From Antedon mediterranea (taxonomy: Eukaryota > Echinodermata > Crinoidea > Comatulida > Antedonidae): a stretch of 60,000 bases of DNA. Shown here piece by piece: positions 38,801 to 46,760 of this stretch. The stretch spans positions 8,039,001 through 8,099,000 of the forward strand of contig NC_092680.1 in assembly GCF_964355755.1 (NCBI RefSeq), in the 5' to 3' direction. Every line of letters starts with the position of its first letter. Position 1 is the first letter of the stretch. Below the pieces are notes generated by a model. That model saw only the letters and a program-made list of their open reading frames with translations, was not told the DNA's origin and did not search any database. The translations under genes and the position numbers were made by a program.

Positions 38801-41800
38801 GCTCATAAGGTGTTTAAACTGTTATTCATTTCCAAGAGAAATTAATTTGTCCGATTTTAACAAATTAAACGAACCTTGTCTCATCATACCTGAGCCCATC
38901 CCAGATTTACACTTTTTTGTTTTATCATCAAAATGGTAATGAGTTGGGTTTGCAATATCATTTTTAATTCACTTAATTATTTATAGTTACCTCTAAGTAA
39001 TACTCTAATTATTTATTCCGATATAAAATACAATTTAAAGAAAATTACATTAAAAAAACACATTTTAAAACTATATGAAATACATTAAACAATAAAAACT
39101 AATAATATTTGGGATCTTCAAAGTAGTGGAGCTGTGAAAATGGCTTGTTTGCATCGCATTGGATTTTGGTTAAATTTCCTGGAGTAATGCACTATAAAGA
39201 CAATCATTATTATAATTAAAAAATAATAATAATAATATGTAAATTTGTTTTAGGTTTAATTCATAGAGGATACCATGGTAAGAACCCATATCATAATGCT
39301 ACACATGCAGCAGATGTAACACAAGCAATGCATTGTTACATCAGTGATCCCAAGGTAAGATATATGACCATTTTACTTATTATTAAGTATACAGTAGGGT
39401 TCAACCCACATGATTTTAGTTTGTTTTAATGTAAAAAATTGACTGCGATTAGACAGTAGAGTGTGTATCCACATGGTACACTGTGATATTTCAATTATTG
39501 TACAGGCTTAAAATTATGCATGGTCTTTCAGTAAATGATATTGTTTTCAACCATAATCATCCATCCAAATCCTCAACACACATAAATATCTCTTTATTTT
39601 TAATATTTTGTGGACAATTTTCAATTTCAATGAAGAAAACACATTTTAGCCTGTCATCATATGACGTTCACAAATATCAAATGTTACTGTAACCACACAA
39701 TGATTATGAGTAGGCACCTGAATTCAGTTCTACCATAAAAACTATAGATAGTCTTTTACACAAGACTATTAGTTGTTTTTTCTAGTTAATGACAATTTGT
39801 TTCAGAAAGTGAACTTTTCTAATCCAAAATCCAATTTATGTGATTTGTACATACTGTACAGTATTAGAATAGAAATGTATCCCACAATTGATGTGGTTTG
39901 TACATACTGTACAGTATTAGAATAGAAATGTATCCCACAATTGATGTGGTTTGTACATACTGTACAGTATTAGAATAGAAATGTATCCCACAATTGATGT
40001 GGTTTGTACATACTGTACAGTATTAGAATAGAAATGTATCCCACAATTGATGTGGTTTGTACATACTGTACAGTATTAGAATAGAAATGTATCCCACAAT
40101 TTTGTAGATGATGTGAGTCAATGCCACTAATATTGATACTGTTATTCTCTTTTAGCTTTTTGAAAACTTGCAACCAATTGAAATCATGTCGTCATTGCTA
40201 GCGGCAACGACACATGACCTTGACCACCCTGCTGTCAATCAGGTATTCCTTATCAACTGCAAACATCATTTAGCATCTCTTTACAAGGTAAGTCTCAAGA
40301 CTTCTAGGGTATGTTCTGATCTATTTCATATCATAAAGCAAGCTCACATGATTAGCATCGTATTAACAGCAAAGTGTTCAAACTCGATTTTATAACGCGT
40401 TCTAAAATGTCATAGTGAACATCCGTTTTGCAAGAGCAAATTTGATTGGTAGAGGTCAAAATCTTTGATGCATGACTTTCATTTCGTAAGCAACGTACAC
40501 TAATCTTATATCATGGGCTTTGTAACGAACGAAAGGTCATTGTCGTGAGTGGCTTAACCAATCGAGTTAATCAGGAACGTACCCGGAACAAGTATCGTAA
40601 AAAAGGACCCTATAGGTTCCTACCAACCTTGTATATTATTGTGTTGTAATTAAATTAAAATTTAATTTTTCAGAATAATTCTGTACTTGAAAATCATCAT
40701 TGGCGATCTGCAATATCTCTCATACGCGAATCTGGTGTTTTTGACCATCTGAAAAAATCAGAGTGGTAAGTAAAATGTTACCAAACTTGTAAGAATTGGT
40801 GAAGTATATATTTGAAAACTGTGTATTTTTTAATACATCTTTGATAAATTACATATGTCAACAATTCAACAAAAAAACAAATGCAATTCATTAAAACATA
40901 ATACATATTATTAAAATGAATGAATATTAAATTTGTAAATAGTTAAATGCAAATGTTAATATTTGATAACATTCGCCCATGAATGACATTTAGTAAAGCA
41001 ATAGGAAACTATGTGTTTTCCAAGAGACAAATAATCAAACCCTTCACTTGAAAACAATGAATTTGAAACTACTGAATACTTAAAATAATTATTATTCACT
41101 TGTATTTCATTAAAGCCATAATAAACTCACGCCTTCTAAAACGATATGACCACTTTGAGTCAAGTTGTTCTAAAAAATGGCTGTAAATTGTTAGCCGTAT
41201 ATTTGATTACCCACAGTAGACATTTGAGATTATATTGCGTCTACATATCTGCAACGTTTATGAAACGAAGCGATCTCCCTATGCCTGTTTGTTACATCGT
41301 TACAGCCATAAAATCAAGATAACAGCCATTAAATTCACGTCTAGTATTGCAATCATTCTAGTATAACAGGGTAGCGATGGTTAAACAAATAGCTTGCTAG
41401 TAATTTGACTTAAGTGTAGTAAATCTTAAGAAGCTTTCACTAAGCTTGAAAAGCTCATAAATGTACGTGACTCATCAATTTATCAGAAAATGGTCAGTAA
41501 AAACAAAACAAAAAAGGTTTTTTTTTAATAATACAAGGATATGAAGTTATTTTTCACCCCACAAATGATGTAGGGGTTATAATTCTTAATTAAGTCAAGA
41601 TTTCAAGATAAAAAAAACATGTTTTGTTCATTCATACTTTCTCTATTTACATGTTTATATTGTTATTTTCTCAGGGATACTATAGTTGGTTTTATACGTG
41701 AACTAATATTAGCAACAGACATTGCACGACAAATGGAATTTATTGAGAAGTTTCAGGTAAAAGGATGTGTGCATGATGTTGTTATTTTTTATTTTTCCTC

Positions 41801-44800
41801 TATGTTAAGGGAAAAAACATTATTTCCAAAATTACATAAATTAATCATTATAGAGGGTGCTCTGTAACATATGCCACATTGACACAGCTACAAATAGTAG
41901 GTAGTTAGCTGAATTGTCAATGATAGTGAAAGCAGAGCTTAGGATCTTATTATGGTCGGGTTCAAATCCCATCAATACCGTTGTATTAGTGCTATTGCTA
42001 AACAAACCAACACAATTGCGTGAGTGAGTGGCCGAGCGGTTGAGACAGGTGAACCGTAATTACGTAGCCATAACATCGGCAAGGGTTCGAGGCTCACTCA
42101 CTCCATGGTTCTGGTGGTAGAACGAGTCTTCTCGGATAGGGACTATAAACCGTAGGTCCAGTGTACACAACTAGCTCATGTGCACTTTAAAGAACCTAGT
42201 ACATCTTTCGAGACGAGTAGGGGGTTACCCCGGTGTATTAGTACATCACAGCCACTGATCACCAACTGGGCCCTCTGGGAGATCAGTCTTTGACTGAAGA
42301 GGTCACCCAGTATAAAAATGAACTAACTAACATATTATATACAGTAAGTCTTGATTGAAATGAATATCCTAAAAAGTAAAATATGTAATTTCGTTAAGCC
42401 TAAATATATATTCCACCATCTTATAATCTTTTAGTACTAAGTACAACCTTCTCCATTTATAATCTAATTGAAGGCTAAATATATCTGTCAAGTGTTAGGT
42501 ACACCTTCCTCCCTTTATAATCTACCACCATCGCATACATCTACCAACATCGTATAATCGGTATACTTCTAAGTACACAACTTCCCATCTATGAAGGAGC
42601 AACTACACTCACTTGTAATTTGTATATTTACTGTAAACATGCAATCCTACATACAATTTTGTTTTTATTAATATATTATAATGAATTAAGCATTAAATAT
42701 ATATACACACTTTTATTTTTCATTGATGAGAGCCACTCCTTAATATTACAAAAACAATCCCAAATGATTCAGTGTTCCGTCACACCCATACTTCAAAACA
42801 ACCTACTAGATGTTTGCTTAAACTCAATCCAATACTGATGATTAACTTCTTGATTTATTCATGAATATAATAGAAAGTAATTGATATGTGTGCAATATAA
42901 AAACTGTCTCTTAGATGACCACCACTTGTCATTCAGTTTGTTCAACATTCATATTCTGACAGGAATTTTTAATTTATTGCTCAAATTGAGATAAAGAGTC
43001 TAGTTTAATTATAAAGTGATCGATAAAAAATATTGAACTCTATGTCACATCAAACTAAAATAAAAGATATTAATAATCAACCAGCCTTTGAGTTTGGAGA
43101 AACATATAAAAAAACATTTAAATGTTATGAAGTAAACGGTCATGTAGTTTACAGAACATTACACTTTTACTTCATCACATTTAAACAAAAATATAAAAAA
43201 TTCATAATTATTTTGTCAACGCTGAAATTAATTTTAATTACAATGATTAATTTTACTCCGTAGAAACATCTCGATCAAAAGACTTTGCAGTTAAGAACGG
43301 ATCCTAGTCATCGTCTATTCATTTTGCAAGTGAGTAATTACAGAGTAATTACATACTAGAGTATTATGTAATGAAAGAAAACTGTAGATTTCTTATTTGC
43401 TTCTAGAGAGGGCGACATTTAATATATATGAATCAAAAACTGTTTAGATTTAATTTAAATGAATATGAATGAATATATTCTCTGAGGCTATCCTAATATC
43501 GGACACATTTGAGCTGGCCAAAAAGTCTGGTTTTTGTACTTTTAATCGTAAATAGAATTGAGACTTTTTTTCTGGTATTGGGAGAGTTGACAGTATATGG
43601 TGCTACTGGATAAACTTCTTTTTATGTATACTGTATTTGTAAAAGAAATAAACCCCTCAATACACTTCATCATACAGTATAGTAATGGATGGAATGATAT
43701 TGCCATTAAATTCAATAATTTGTAATTCAATTTCAGGCATTCATTTATGAAACTGTACACGCTTTTGTCTTTAGATTGCTCTTAAGTGTGCAGATATTTG
43801 CAATCCATGTCGGAAATGGCAAGTTAGCAGTCAATGGAGTCGTATGATTGTTAAAGAATTTTTTGGTCAAGGTAAATATTTTTTAGTATGCTAAGAGGTT
43901 ATGTTACTATTTTATATAAATATTGATAATAGAATGAAACTCCTTAGTAATATAGGCACTAAATACTTTTTAAATGTATTTACTGCTCTTCATTATCCTA
44001 CAGTATGCGATGGGTGTAGAGATACAATAATTCATTTCCATTACCTTACTATGTGCTATTTCCATTTACCCTATGTAAGATATAAAAATATATTTCTTCA
44101 TCTCGAATATATGTTGTTATTACATCTTATACCTCACGTTTTACTCATACTATCATATTTGAACTATTCACTTGTAGGTGATCAAGAAAGAAAGCTTGGA
44201 TTTAAAGTATCAGAACTTAATGATCGAACTAAAAATACATGTGCCAAAATTCAAGAAGGTAATGTTGTTTCATTGATAAAGAACCACCATTATAAATAGT
44301 TAATTGTTTTGGGTGTTACACAGCAGTTAAAGCTTGGTTCCCACTTGGAAACACAACACACTGCAAGGACGTAAACGCAAAGTTATTTGACCAATCATGA
44401 TATGAAGGATAATCCAAACTTCTGCCTGGGATTAGGTTCTTGTGTTGCATCCATGTGCGAACTAAGCTTAAACCATACCAAATTAAGGCACATATTTATA
44501 AAATGTTTTTTTTTTTAACCTTTTAGGTTTTATAAAGTTTGTTGTTGAGCCATTGTTCAAGTTATGGTGTCGTTTTCAACCCAACCGGCTATCAAAGTAT
44601 ATGTTGGAAAATACACATAATAATCTGATGAGATGGATTGAAATCAAACAAAATGAAGCTGATAGAAAAAATAAAACATTGAAAGAAAATGAAGAAGTTA
44701 AACGTGAAGTAAACGTAAGAAATGAAAAGGTTGAGAACAAAGGAAGTCAAAAGGAAACAATTTGCAACGGCCATGTTGGAAAATTGAATAGTAAAGGAAC

Positions 44801-46058
44801 TGAACATGAACACACAAAAGCCAATCAGGGAACAAAACATGAACTTCAAACGCAACAGTCAAAAGACTCTATGACTCAAACTTCAACGTGCAATTCAGAC
44901 TCCAAAGCTACGCAAACAAATCCTCATGTCCTAAAACCAACATTACCCGCAAAGCAACATTCAGCAGATGAAGTGCAAACTATTGGTTTAAGTAGGAATG
45001 CAGAGTCATCAACCTCTAGCCTGCAATTGACAAATTCTTTAAGAACTAACTCTGAGGAGATCATTAATTTAGATACAGGCTTAAACACTTCTAAATTATA
45101 CCTACCACTAGAACGTAAACGTAGCAACACAAATGTGAGTTTGCACAGGGACTCCTCAACTATTTTACCTCTTCGTTTACCGAAGAAAACTAGTATGCAT
45201 CCTATAAACAAAACTTTCGAGGACCCATGGCGTCGACGTGATATGGAACAGGATACCTATCAGTTTCAAGGACTAAATAACAACATTGTTAGTAAATATT
45301 CACCAAACGCAAAGCCTGATAGTAAGCCTTGTGTATCATTCAATTTAACCCCTCAGTCACCTTCACATATGAACTCTAGAAGTAGCACATTTAGTTCTCC
45401 ACCCATGGATTATTTACGAAGTAGCCCAAGTAATTTAGGCTCTCCTGCTATTAAGAAAAGAATGCATCAGTTTAACATACGTAGAGGACTTGATATGCGA
45501 TTTCAAGGTTTGTGAATTTATTTTGTATGTTATTTTCTTGGTGGTAAATTGCGTGGGTCATATGTTGTCAGATATCGAGATTTTTTTCCATAACAAATGA
45601 AAATTCAAGACTTGGTTTATGTTGAGCATCTGTAAATGTCAGTGAACATTATTACCATCTTTAACGATATCGAATAAATTCCCTTCTGGTTAACAAACAA
45701 AATGGTAAACTATTTATACAAACACAATATATGTTTTTACAATAACAAAACAACTTTCCCAGTTAAATGAATGAAGAATTTTCAACTTTTTCTATTTATT
45801 TTAGGTGATTTATCTCCTAGACCGAGAAGAAGAGGCGAATATGGCTATCTGGGTGCATTTGAGCCCCTTGTTCAACAGTTTGCTTCAGATCAGAGGCGGA
45901 AAGTAGAGGAATTTCAACAACAACGGAAAGACCTATCTGTTTCATTACGGTCAAATTACAGTAGCAGTCCAAGTAGAGGGACTGATATCTTACAAACGTC
46001 AAGAAATGGACGAGCAGGAAGCGGTGTTAGAACATTGAACTTAAATCAAAGTTTATAG
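23774..46058 (+). CDS. PDE7: cAMP-specific phosphodiesterase, PDE7 family (14 secure exons)
   Basis: Hydrolyses cAMP to 5'-AMP. Joined exons: 23774-23834, 25450-25557, 26206-26372, 30727-30790, 36677-36772, 39254-39354, 40156-40287, 40674-40765, 41675-41756, 43264-43329, 43775-43871, 44178-44258, 44527-45507, 45805-46058; every junction is GT-AG and in phase, giving 793 residues from the first secure exon. The catalytic domain (residues about 115-425) holds HNATHAADV (179-187), [10 protein letters not shown] (219-228), [10 protein letters not shown] (325-334; D330) and the purine-binding Gln381 in KIQEGF. N-terminal RRGGISY and MLGD, and VLENHHWRS, are PDE7 signatures. Family PDE7 is cAMP-specific and lacks GAF or PAS domains; none is seen here. 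The C-terminal extension (about 426-793) is low-complexity and much longer than in vertebrate PDE7. The initiator exon is unresolved. MTFR lies downstream in convergent orientation. Confidence 0.95.
25450..25557 (+). CDS. PDE7: PDE7 exon b: linker with RRYSLP
   Basis: Acceptor TTTTCACAG, donor G|GTAAGC. It completes MLGD (compare MLGDVR/MLGDIR in vertebrate PDE7) and continues as a less conserved linker. KRRYSLPEQ (residues 42-50) fits both a basophilic kinase site and a mode-1-like 14-3-3 motif. Phase 1 in, phase 1 out. Confidence 0.88.
26206..26372 (+). CDS. PDE7: PDE7 exon c: Arg/Ser-rich linker to catalytic domain
   Basis: Acceptor CCCAAATTTGCAG, donor AAG|GTGTGT. It encodes an Arg/Ser-rich region ([19 protein letters not shown]) and ends [10 protein letters not shown], which aligns with the LLDEDYLGQARHM / LDDDYNGQAK segment just before the PDE7 catalytic domain. 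The Arg-rich part has no clear vertebrate counterpart. Phase 1 in, phase 0 out. Confidence 0.88.
27572..28206. mobile_element. TTAA-flanked MITE, family B, in PDE7 intron
   Basis: Inverted ends TTAAAGACCCCTTCCCTGC (27572) and, from the other side, TTAAAGCCCCATTCCCTAC (28206), both starting in TTAA. The 635-bp interior is GC-richer, with TAGGCCTAG clusters and AACGTACGAACATCGTACG. There is no transposase. The termini resemble families A and C in beginning TTAAAG. Confidence 0.75.
28399..28543. mobile_element. 145-bp hairpin MITE in PDE7 intron
   Basis: ATAAGATAACCATTTATGCT near the left end is matched in inverted orientation by CAGCATAAATGGTTGTTTTA at the right. Inner segments (ATGACGTCATGAT and CCATGATGTCAT) also pair, so most of the element can form a hairpin. 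A small non-autonomous DNA element is the simplest explanation; no target duplication was confirmed. Confidence 0.65.
28432..28439. promoter_or_regulatory. Consensus full CRE palindrome (TGACGTCA)
   Basis: TGACGTCA is the full-length CREB/ATF binding palindrome. It lies in the PDE7 intron between exons c and d, inside the hairpin MITE. cAMP-driven control of a cAMP phosphodiesterase would be a feedback loop, but the site arrived with the element and may be inert. Sequence match only. Confidence 0.35.
28544..30726. other. PDE7 intron, nothing further recognised
   Basis: AT-rich intronic sequence with chance ORFs of about 60 codons (29074, 30139) and no repeat element that I could define. It ends at the polypyrimidine-poor acceptor TTCTTTGCAG of the next exon. 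Confidence 0.6.
30727..30790 (+). CDS. PDE7: PDE7 exon d: start of catalytic domain
   Basis: Acceptor TTCTTTGCAG, donor G|GTAAGA. It encodes [20 protein letters not shown], matching the vertebrate motif VG(N/M)W(N/D)FDIFLFDRLTNG that opens the catalytic domain. Phase 0 in, phase 1 out. Confidence 0.95.
30791..31773. other. PDE7 intron before the minisatellite
   Basis: No coding or repeat feature was recognised in this part of the intron. Confidence 0.6.
31774..35000 (+). repeat. 3.2-kb minisatellite in PDE7 intron: 69-bp then 61-bp units
   Basis: From about 31789 to 33985 there are 32 nearly identical 69-bp units (core GGGTTGCTGGGTGGAAGAAC...GCATTATGCAGGGTGG...CATATGATGAGTGACAG). Since 69 is a multiple of three and has no stop in one frame, the array reads as a 644-codon ORF (31775-33709), 28 copies of a 23-residue unit. 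A one-base loss (AAAA for AAAAA near 33700) ends this frame. From about 33990 to 35000 follow some 16 units of 61-62 bp, much more divergent, in which TTAATGCAAGATGCC replaces the 23-base CTGGGTTGCTGGG... segment. Single-base variants (ATGAGT/ATAAGT, GTGACAG/GTGGCAG) recur among units. There is no signal peptide, domain or splice logic, so I treat the ORF as a repeat by-product. Confidence 0.97.
35001..36676. other. PDE7 intron after the minisatellite
   Basis: No coding or repeat feature recognised. It ends with the acceptor TTCTTTGTTTAG. Confidence 0.6.
36677..36772 (+). CDS. PDE7: PDE7 exon e
   Basis: Acceptor TTCTTTGTTTAG, donor G|GTAAGT. It encodes [20 protein letters not shown] and [11 protein letters not shown], matching vertebrate NGNSLV...[22 protein letters not shown]. 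Phase 1 on both sides. Confidence 0.95.
36837..37173. mobile_element. Family-A TTAA MITE (intact 337-bp copy) in PDE7 intron
   Basis: Termini TTAAAGATGTATTGTCCCCC and GGGGGACAATACATCTTTAA are perfect inverted repeats with TTAA at both ends. The interior includes TTTTTTTCAGG near both the middle and the right end. This is the cleanest short copy of the family; others are at 1757, 14496-17798 and 55130. Confidence 0.9.
37174..39253. other. PDE7 intron, nothing further recognised
   Basis: Strongly AT-rich, with chance ORFs only. It ends at acceptor TTTGTTTTAG. Confidence 0.6.
39254..39354 (+). CDS. PDE7: PDE7 exon f: HNxxHAAD catalytic motif
   Basis: Encodes [20 protein letters not shown] followed by [13 protein letters not shown]179 corresponds to the general-acid His of PDEs and H183 to a metal ligand. 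[11 protein letters not shown] is a close match to vertebrate PDE7. Donor AAG|GTAAGA. Phase 1 in, phase 0 out. Confidence 0.97.
39844..40100 (+). repeat. 53-bp tandem repeat, five copies, just upstream of PDE7 exon g
   Basis: Units start at 39844, 39897, 39950, 40003 and 40056. Each contains the palindrome ATACTGTACAGTAT and ends in CCCACAATTGATGTGG; the last unit is truncated. Copies are virtually identical, so expansion is recent. The array stops 55 bp before the acceptor of the exon at 40156, around the place where a branch point would lie. Confidence 0.97.
40156..40287 (+). CDS. PDE7: PDE7 exon g: HD metal-binding signature
   Basis: Encodes [20 protein letters not shown]. This matches the PDE family signature HDxxHxAxxxQxF, with H219 and D220 as metal ligands. 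Vertebrate PDE7 has HPGVNQ; the Ala here is allowed by the signature. Acceptor TTCTCTTTTAG, donor AAG|GTAAGT; phase 0 on both sides. Confidence 0.97.
40674..40765 (+). CDS. PDE7: PDE7 exon h: VLENHHWRS
   Basis: Encodes [20 protein letters not shown] followed by [10 protein letters not shown], nearly identical to vertebrate PDE7 (N/T)(T/M)[10 protein letters not shown]. Acceptor TTTTTCAG, donor TG|GTAAGT. Phase 0 in, phase 2 out. Confidence 0.97.
41675..41756 (+). CDS. PDE7: PDE7 exon i: [10 protein letters not shown]
   Basis: Encodes [20 protein letters not shown] followed by FIEKFQ, matching vertebrate GALILATDISRQNEYLSLF. The Thr-Asp pair is part of the conserved PDE core. Acceptor TTTTCTCAG, donor CAG|GTAAAA. 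Phase 2 in, phase 0 out. Confidence 0.96.
42018..42335 (+). mobile_element. tRNA-derived SINE in PDE7 intron
   Basis: The head (about 42018-42103) is tRNA-like of the long-variable-arm class: acceptor halves GTGAGTGA/TCACTCAC, an A box in GTGGCCGAGCGG and a B box in GGTTCGAGGC. The roughly 200-bp body includes TTCTCGGATAGGGACTATAA, AGGTCCAGTGTACA, GTGCACTTTAAAGAACCTAG and GAGTAGGGGGTTACCCCGGT. It ends in a short AACT tandem tail (AACTAACTAAC), like other tRNA-SINEs. Similar bodies are familiar in marine invertebrate genomes, but I cannot name the family with certainty. It is transcribed by RNA polymerase III and moved by a LINE in trans. Confidence 0.85.
43264..43329 (+). CDS. PDE7: PDE7 exon j
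   Basis: Encodes [20 protein letters not shown] then LQ, matching the vertebrate segment SHLDRGDLCLEDTRHRHLVLQ. The acceptor ACTCCGTAG has a weak pyrimidine tract; donor CAA|GTGAGT. Phase 0 on both sides. Confidence 0.93.
43775..43871 (+). CDS. PDE7: PDE7 exon k: [10 protein letters not shown] metal site
   Basis: Encodes [20 protein letters not shown] then [13 protein letters not shown]330 in KCADICNP is the fourth metal ligand of class I PDEs. Acceptor GTCTTTAG, donor G|GTAAAT. Phase 0 in, phase 1 out. Confidence 0.97.
44178..44258 (+). CDS. PDE7: PDE7 exon l: invariant glutamine
   Basis: Encodes [20 protein letters not shown] then CAKIQE. Q381 in KIQEGF is the invariant Gln that clamps the purine ring of the substrate; vertebrate PDE7 has (N/S)IQIGF. 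Donor G|GTAATG. Phase 1 on both sides. Confidence 0.96.
44327..44471. mobile_element. 145-bp TTAA-flanked MITE, family E, in PDE7 intron
   Basis: TTAAAGCTTGGTTCCCACTT at the left is matched from the right by TTAAGCTTAGTTCGCACATG, with GGAAACACAAC/ATGCAACACAAG following on each side. Both ends lie in TTAA. It fills most of the 268-bp intron between exons l and m, ending 55 bp before the next acceptor. Confidence 0.75.
44527..45507 (+). CDS. PDE7: PDE7 exon m: end of catalytic domain and long C-terminal extension
   Basis: The first 40 or so codons ([16 protein letters not shown]...) close the catalytic domain, matching FMTYLVEPLFTEWARF. The remaining roughly 285 codons form a Lys/Glu-rich then Ser/Thr/Asn/Gln-rich tail without a known domain. 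Two TQT motifs (MTQT at 498-501 and KATQT at 509-513) fit the dynein light chain LC8 consensus. Acceptor TTTTTTTTAACCTTTTAG is strong; donor AAG|GTTTGT is weaker. If that intron is retained, the protein ends only two residues later at a TGA (45513). Confidence 0.95.
45805..46058 (+). CDS. PDE7: PDE7 exon n: C-terminal exon and stop
   Basis: Acceptor TTCTATTTATTTTAG, phase 1. It encodes 83 residues beginning [20 protein letters not shown] and including a charged, probably helical [18 protein letters not shown] segment, then a Ser-rich end and TAG at 46056. The strong acceptor, open frame and basic/aromatic start support a real exon, although vertebrate PDE7 has no counterpart. It could alternatively be an isoform-specific end. 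Confidence 0.85.
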
Positions 46059-46760
46059 CATGAGAAGAAAGGTTTAGTAAATCAATGATGGGGAAACCAG
46101 TTCAGTCTAGTTGGATTTGTTGTAACCTGTCTAAACTGGTTTGAACTAGTACAGTATAAATTTCACATCAAACTGAAAAATTATATAAATGGGAAAATAT
46201 ATTTATCAAGAACTTGTGCCTTTGGCAGTATTGTGAACAAGTAGAAATTTACAGGACTATACTACTATAAATTCAAGCGAAACAAAAGAAAGTATTTATT
46301 GTTAAGAGACTATTCTAAATTGTTGGTCTTTCTATTCTTCAAGATGTAAATATTAGACAGGAGTTTGTTTTTTTATATACATTTTTGTATCAAAAAGAAT
46401 CAGACCATGGAAGTAGAAATCTATGACCTGAGGTACTGGTTAATGGGATAAATTTCAAATGCAAATGTACTGCTATTTTTTAATTCCTTATGATATACTA
46501 AATGCTTTATCTTCAATAATTTAAAACCACCATTTTATAAAAACTTGAGTTTTAGCCCACCAAACTTTCTGTAGCCTTTAAAATACATGAAACAATGTAA
46601 TTTTAATGCCAAATTTTGGTTTAGATTAATTAATGATGGTTAAAGACAAATTTCTTTTTTCTTTATTTCACAACCAAGAGTGCAAGGCACCAATTATAGA
46701 TTGATGATAATAAAACATATTTAAAAGCACTAAGGTAAAATTTATATAATAAAATTGTTC
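46059..46760 (+). other. PDE7 3' UTR (minimum extent)
   Basis: Non-coding sequence follows the stop. The first AATAAA hexamers are at 46709 and 46748. Further hexamers occur downstream (for example near 48285 and 50472), so longer 3' UTRs are possible. Confidence 0.5.
46709..46753 (+). terminator. Candidate PDE7 poly(A) signals
   Basis: AATAAA occurs at 46709-46714 and 46748-46753, about 650-690 bases after the stop codon. No cleavage-site evidence is available, and the region is AT-rich enough for chance hexamers. Confidence 0.35.

Noticed and set aside
43901-44299. 132-codon ORF as a separate gene
   Set aside because: Its 3' part is PDE7 exon l read through from the intron; the upstream part is intronic.
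44592-45211. Minus-strand ORFs opposite PDE7 exon m
   Set aside because: Shadows of the real plus-strand coding exon, Phe/Ser-rich as expected for the complement of Lys/Glu/Asn codons.
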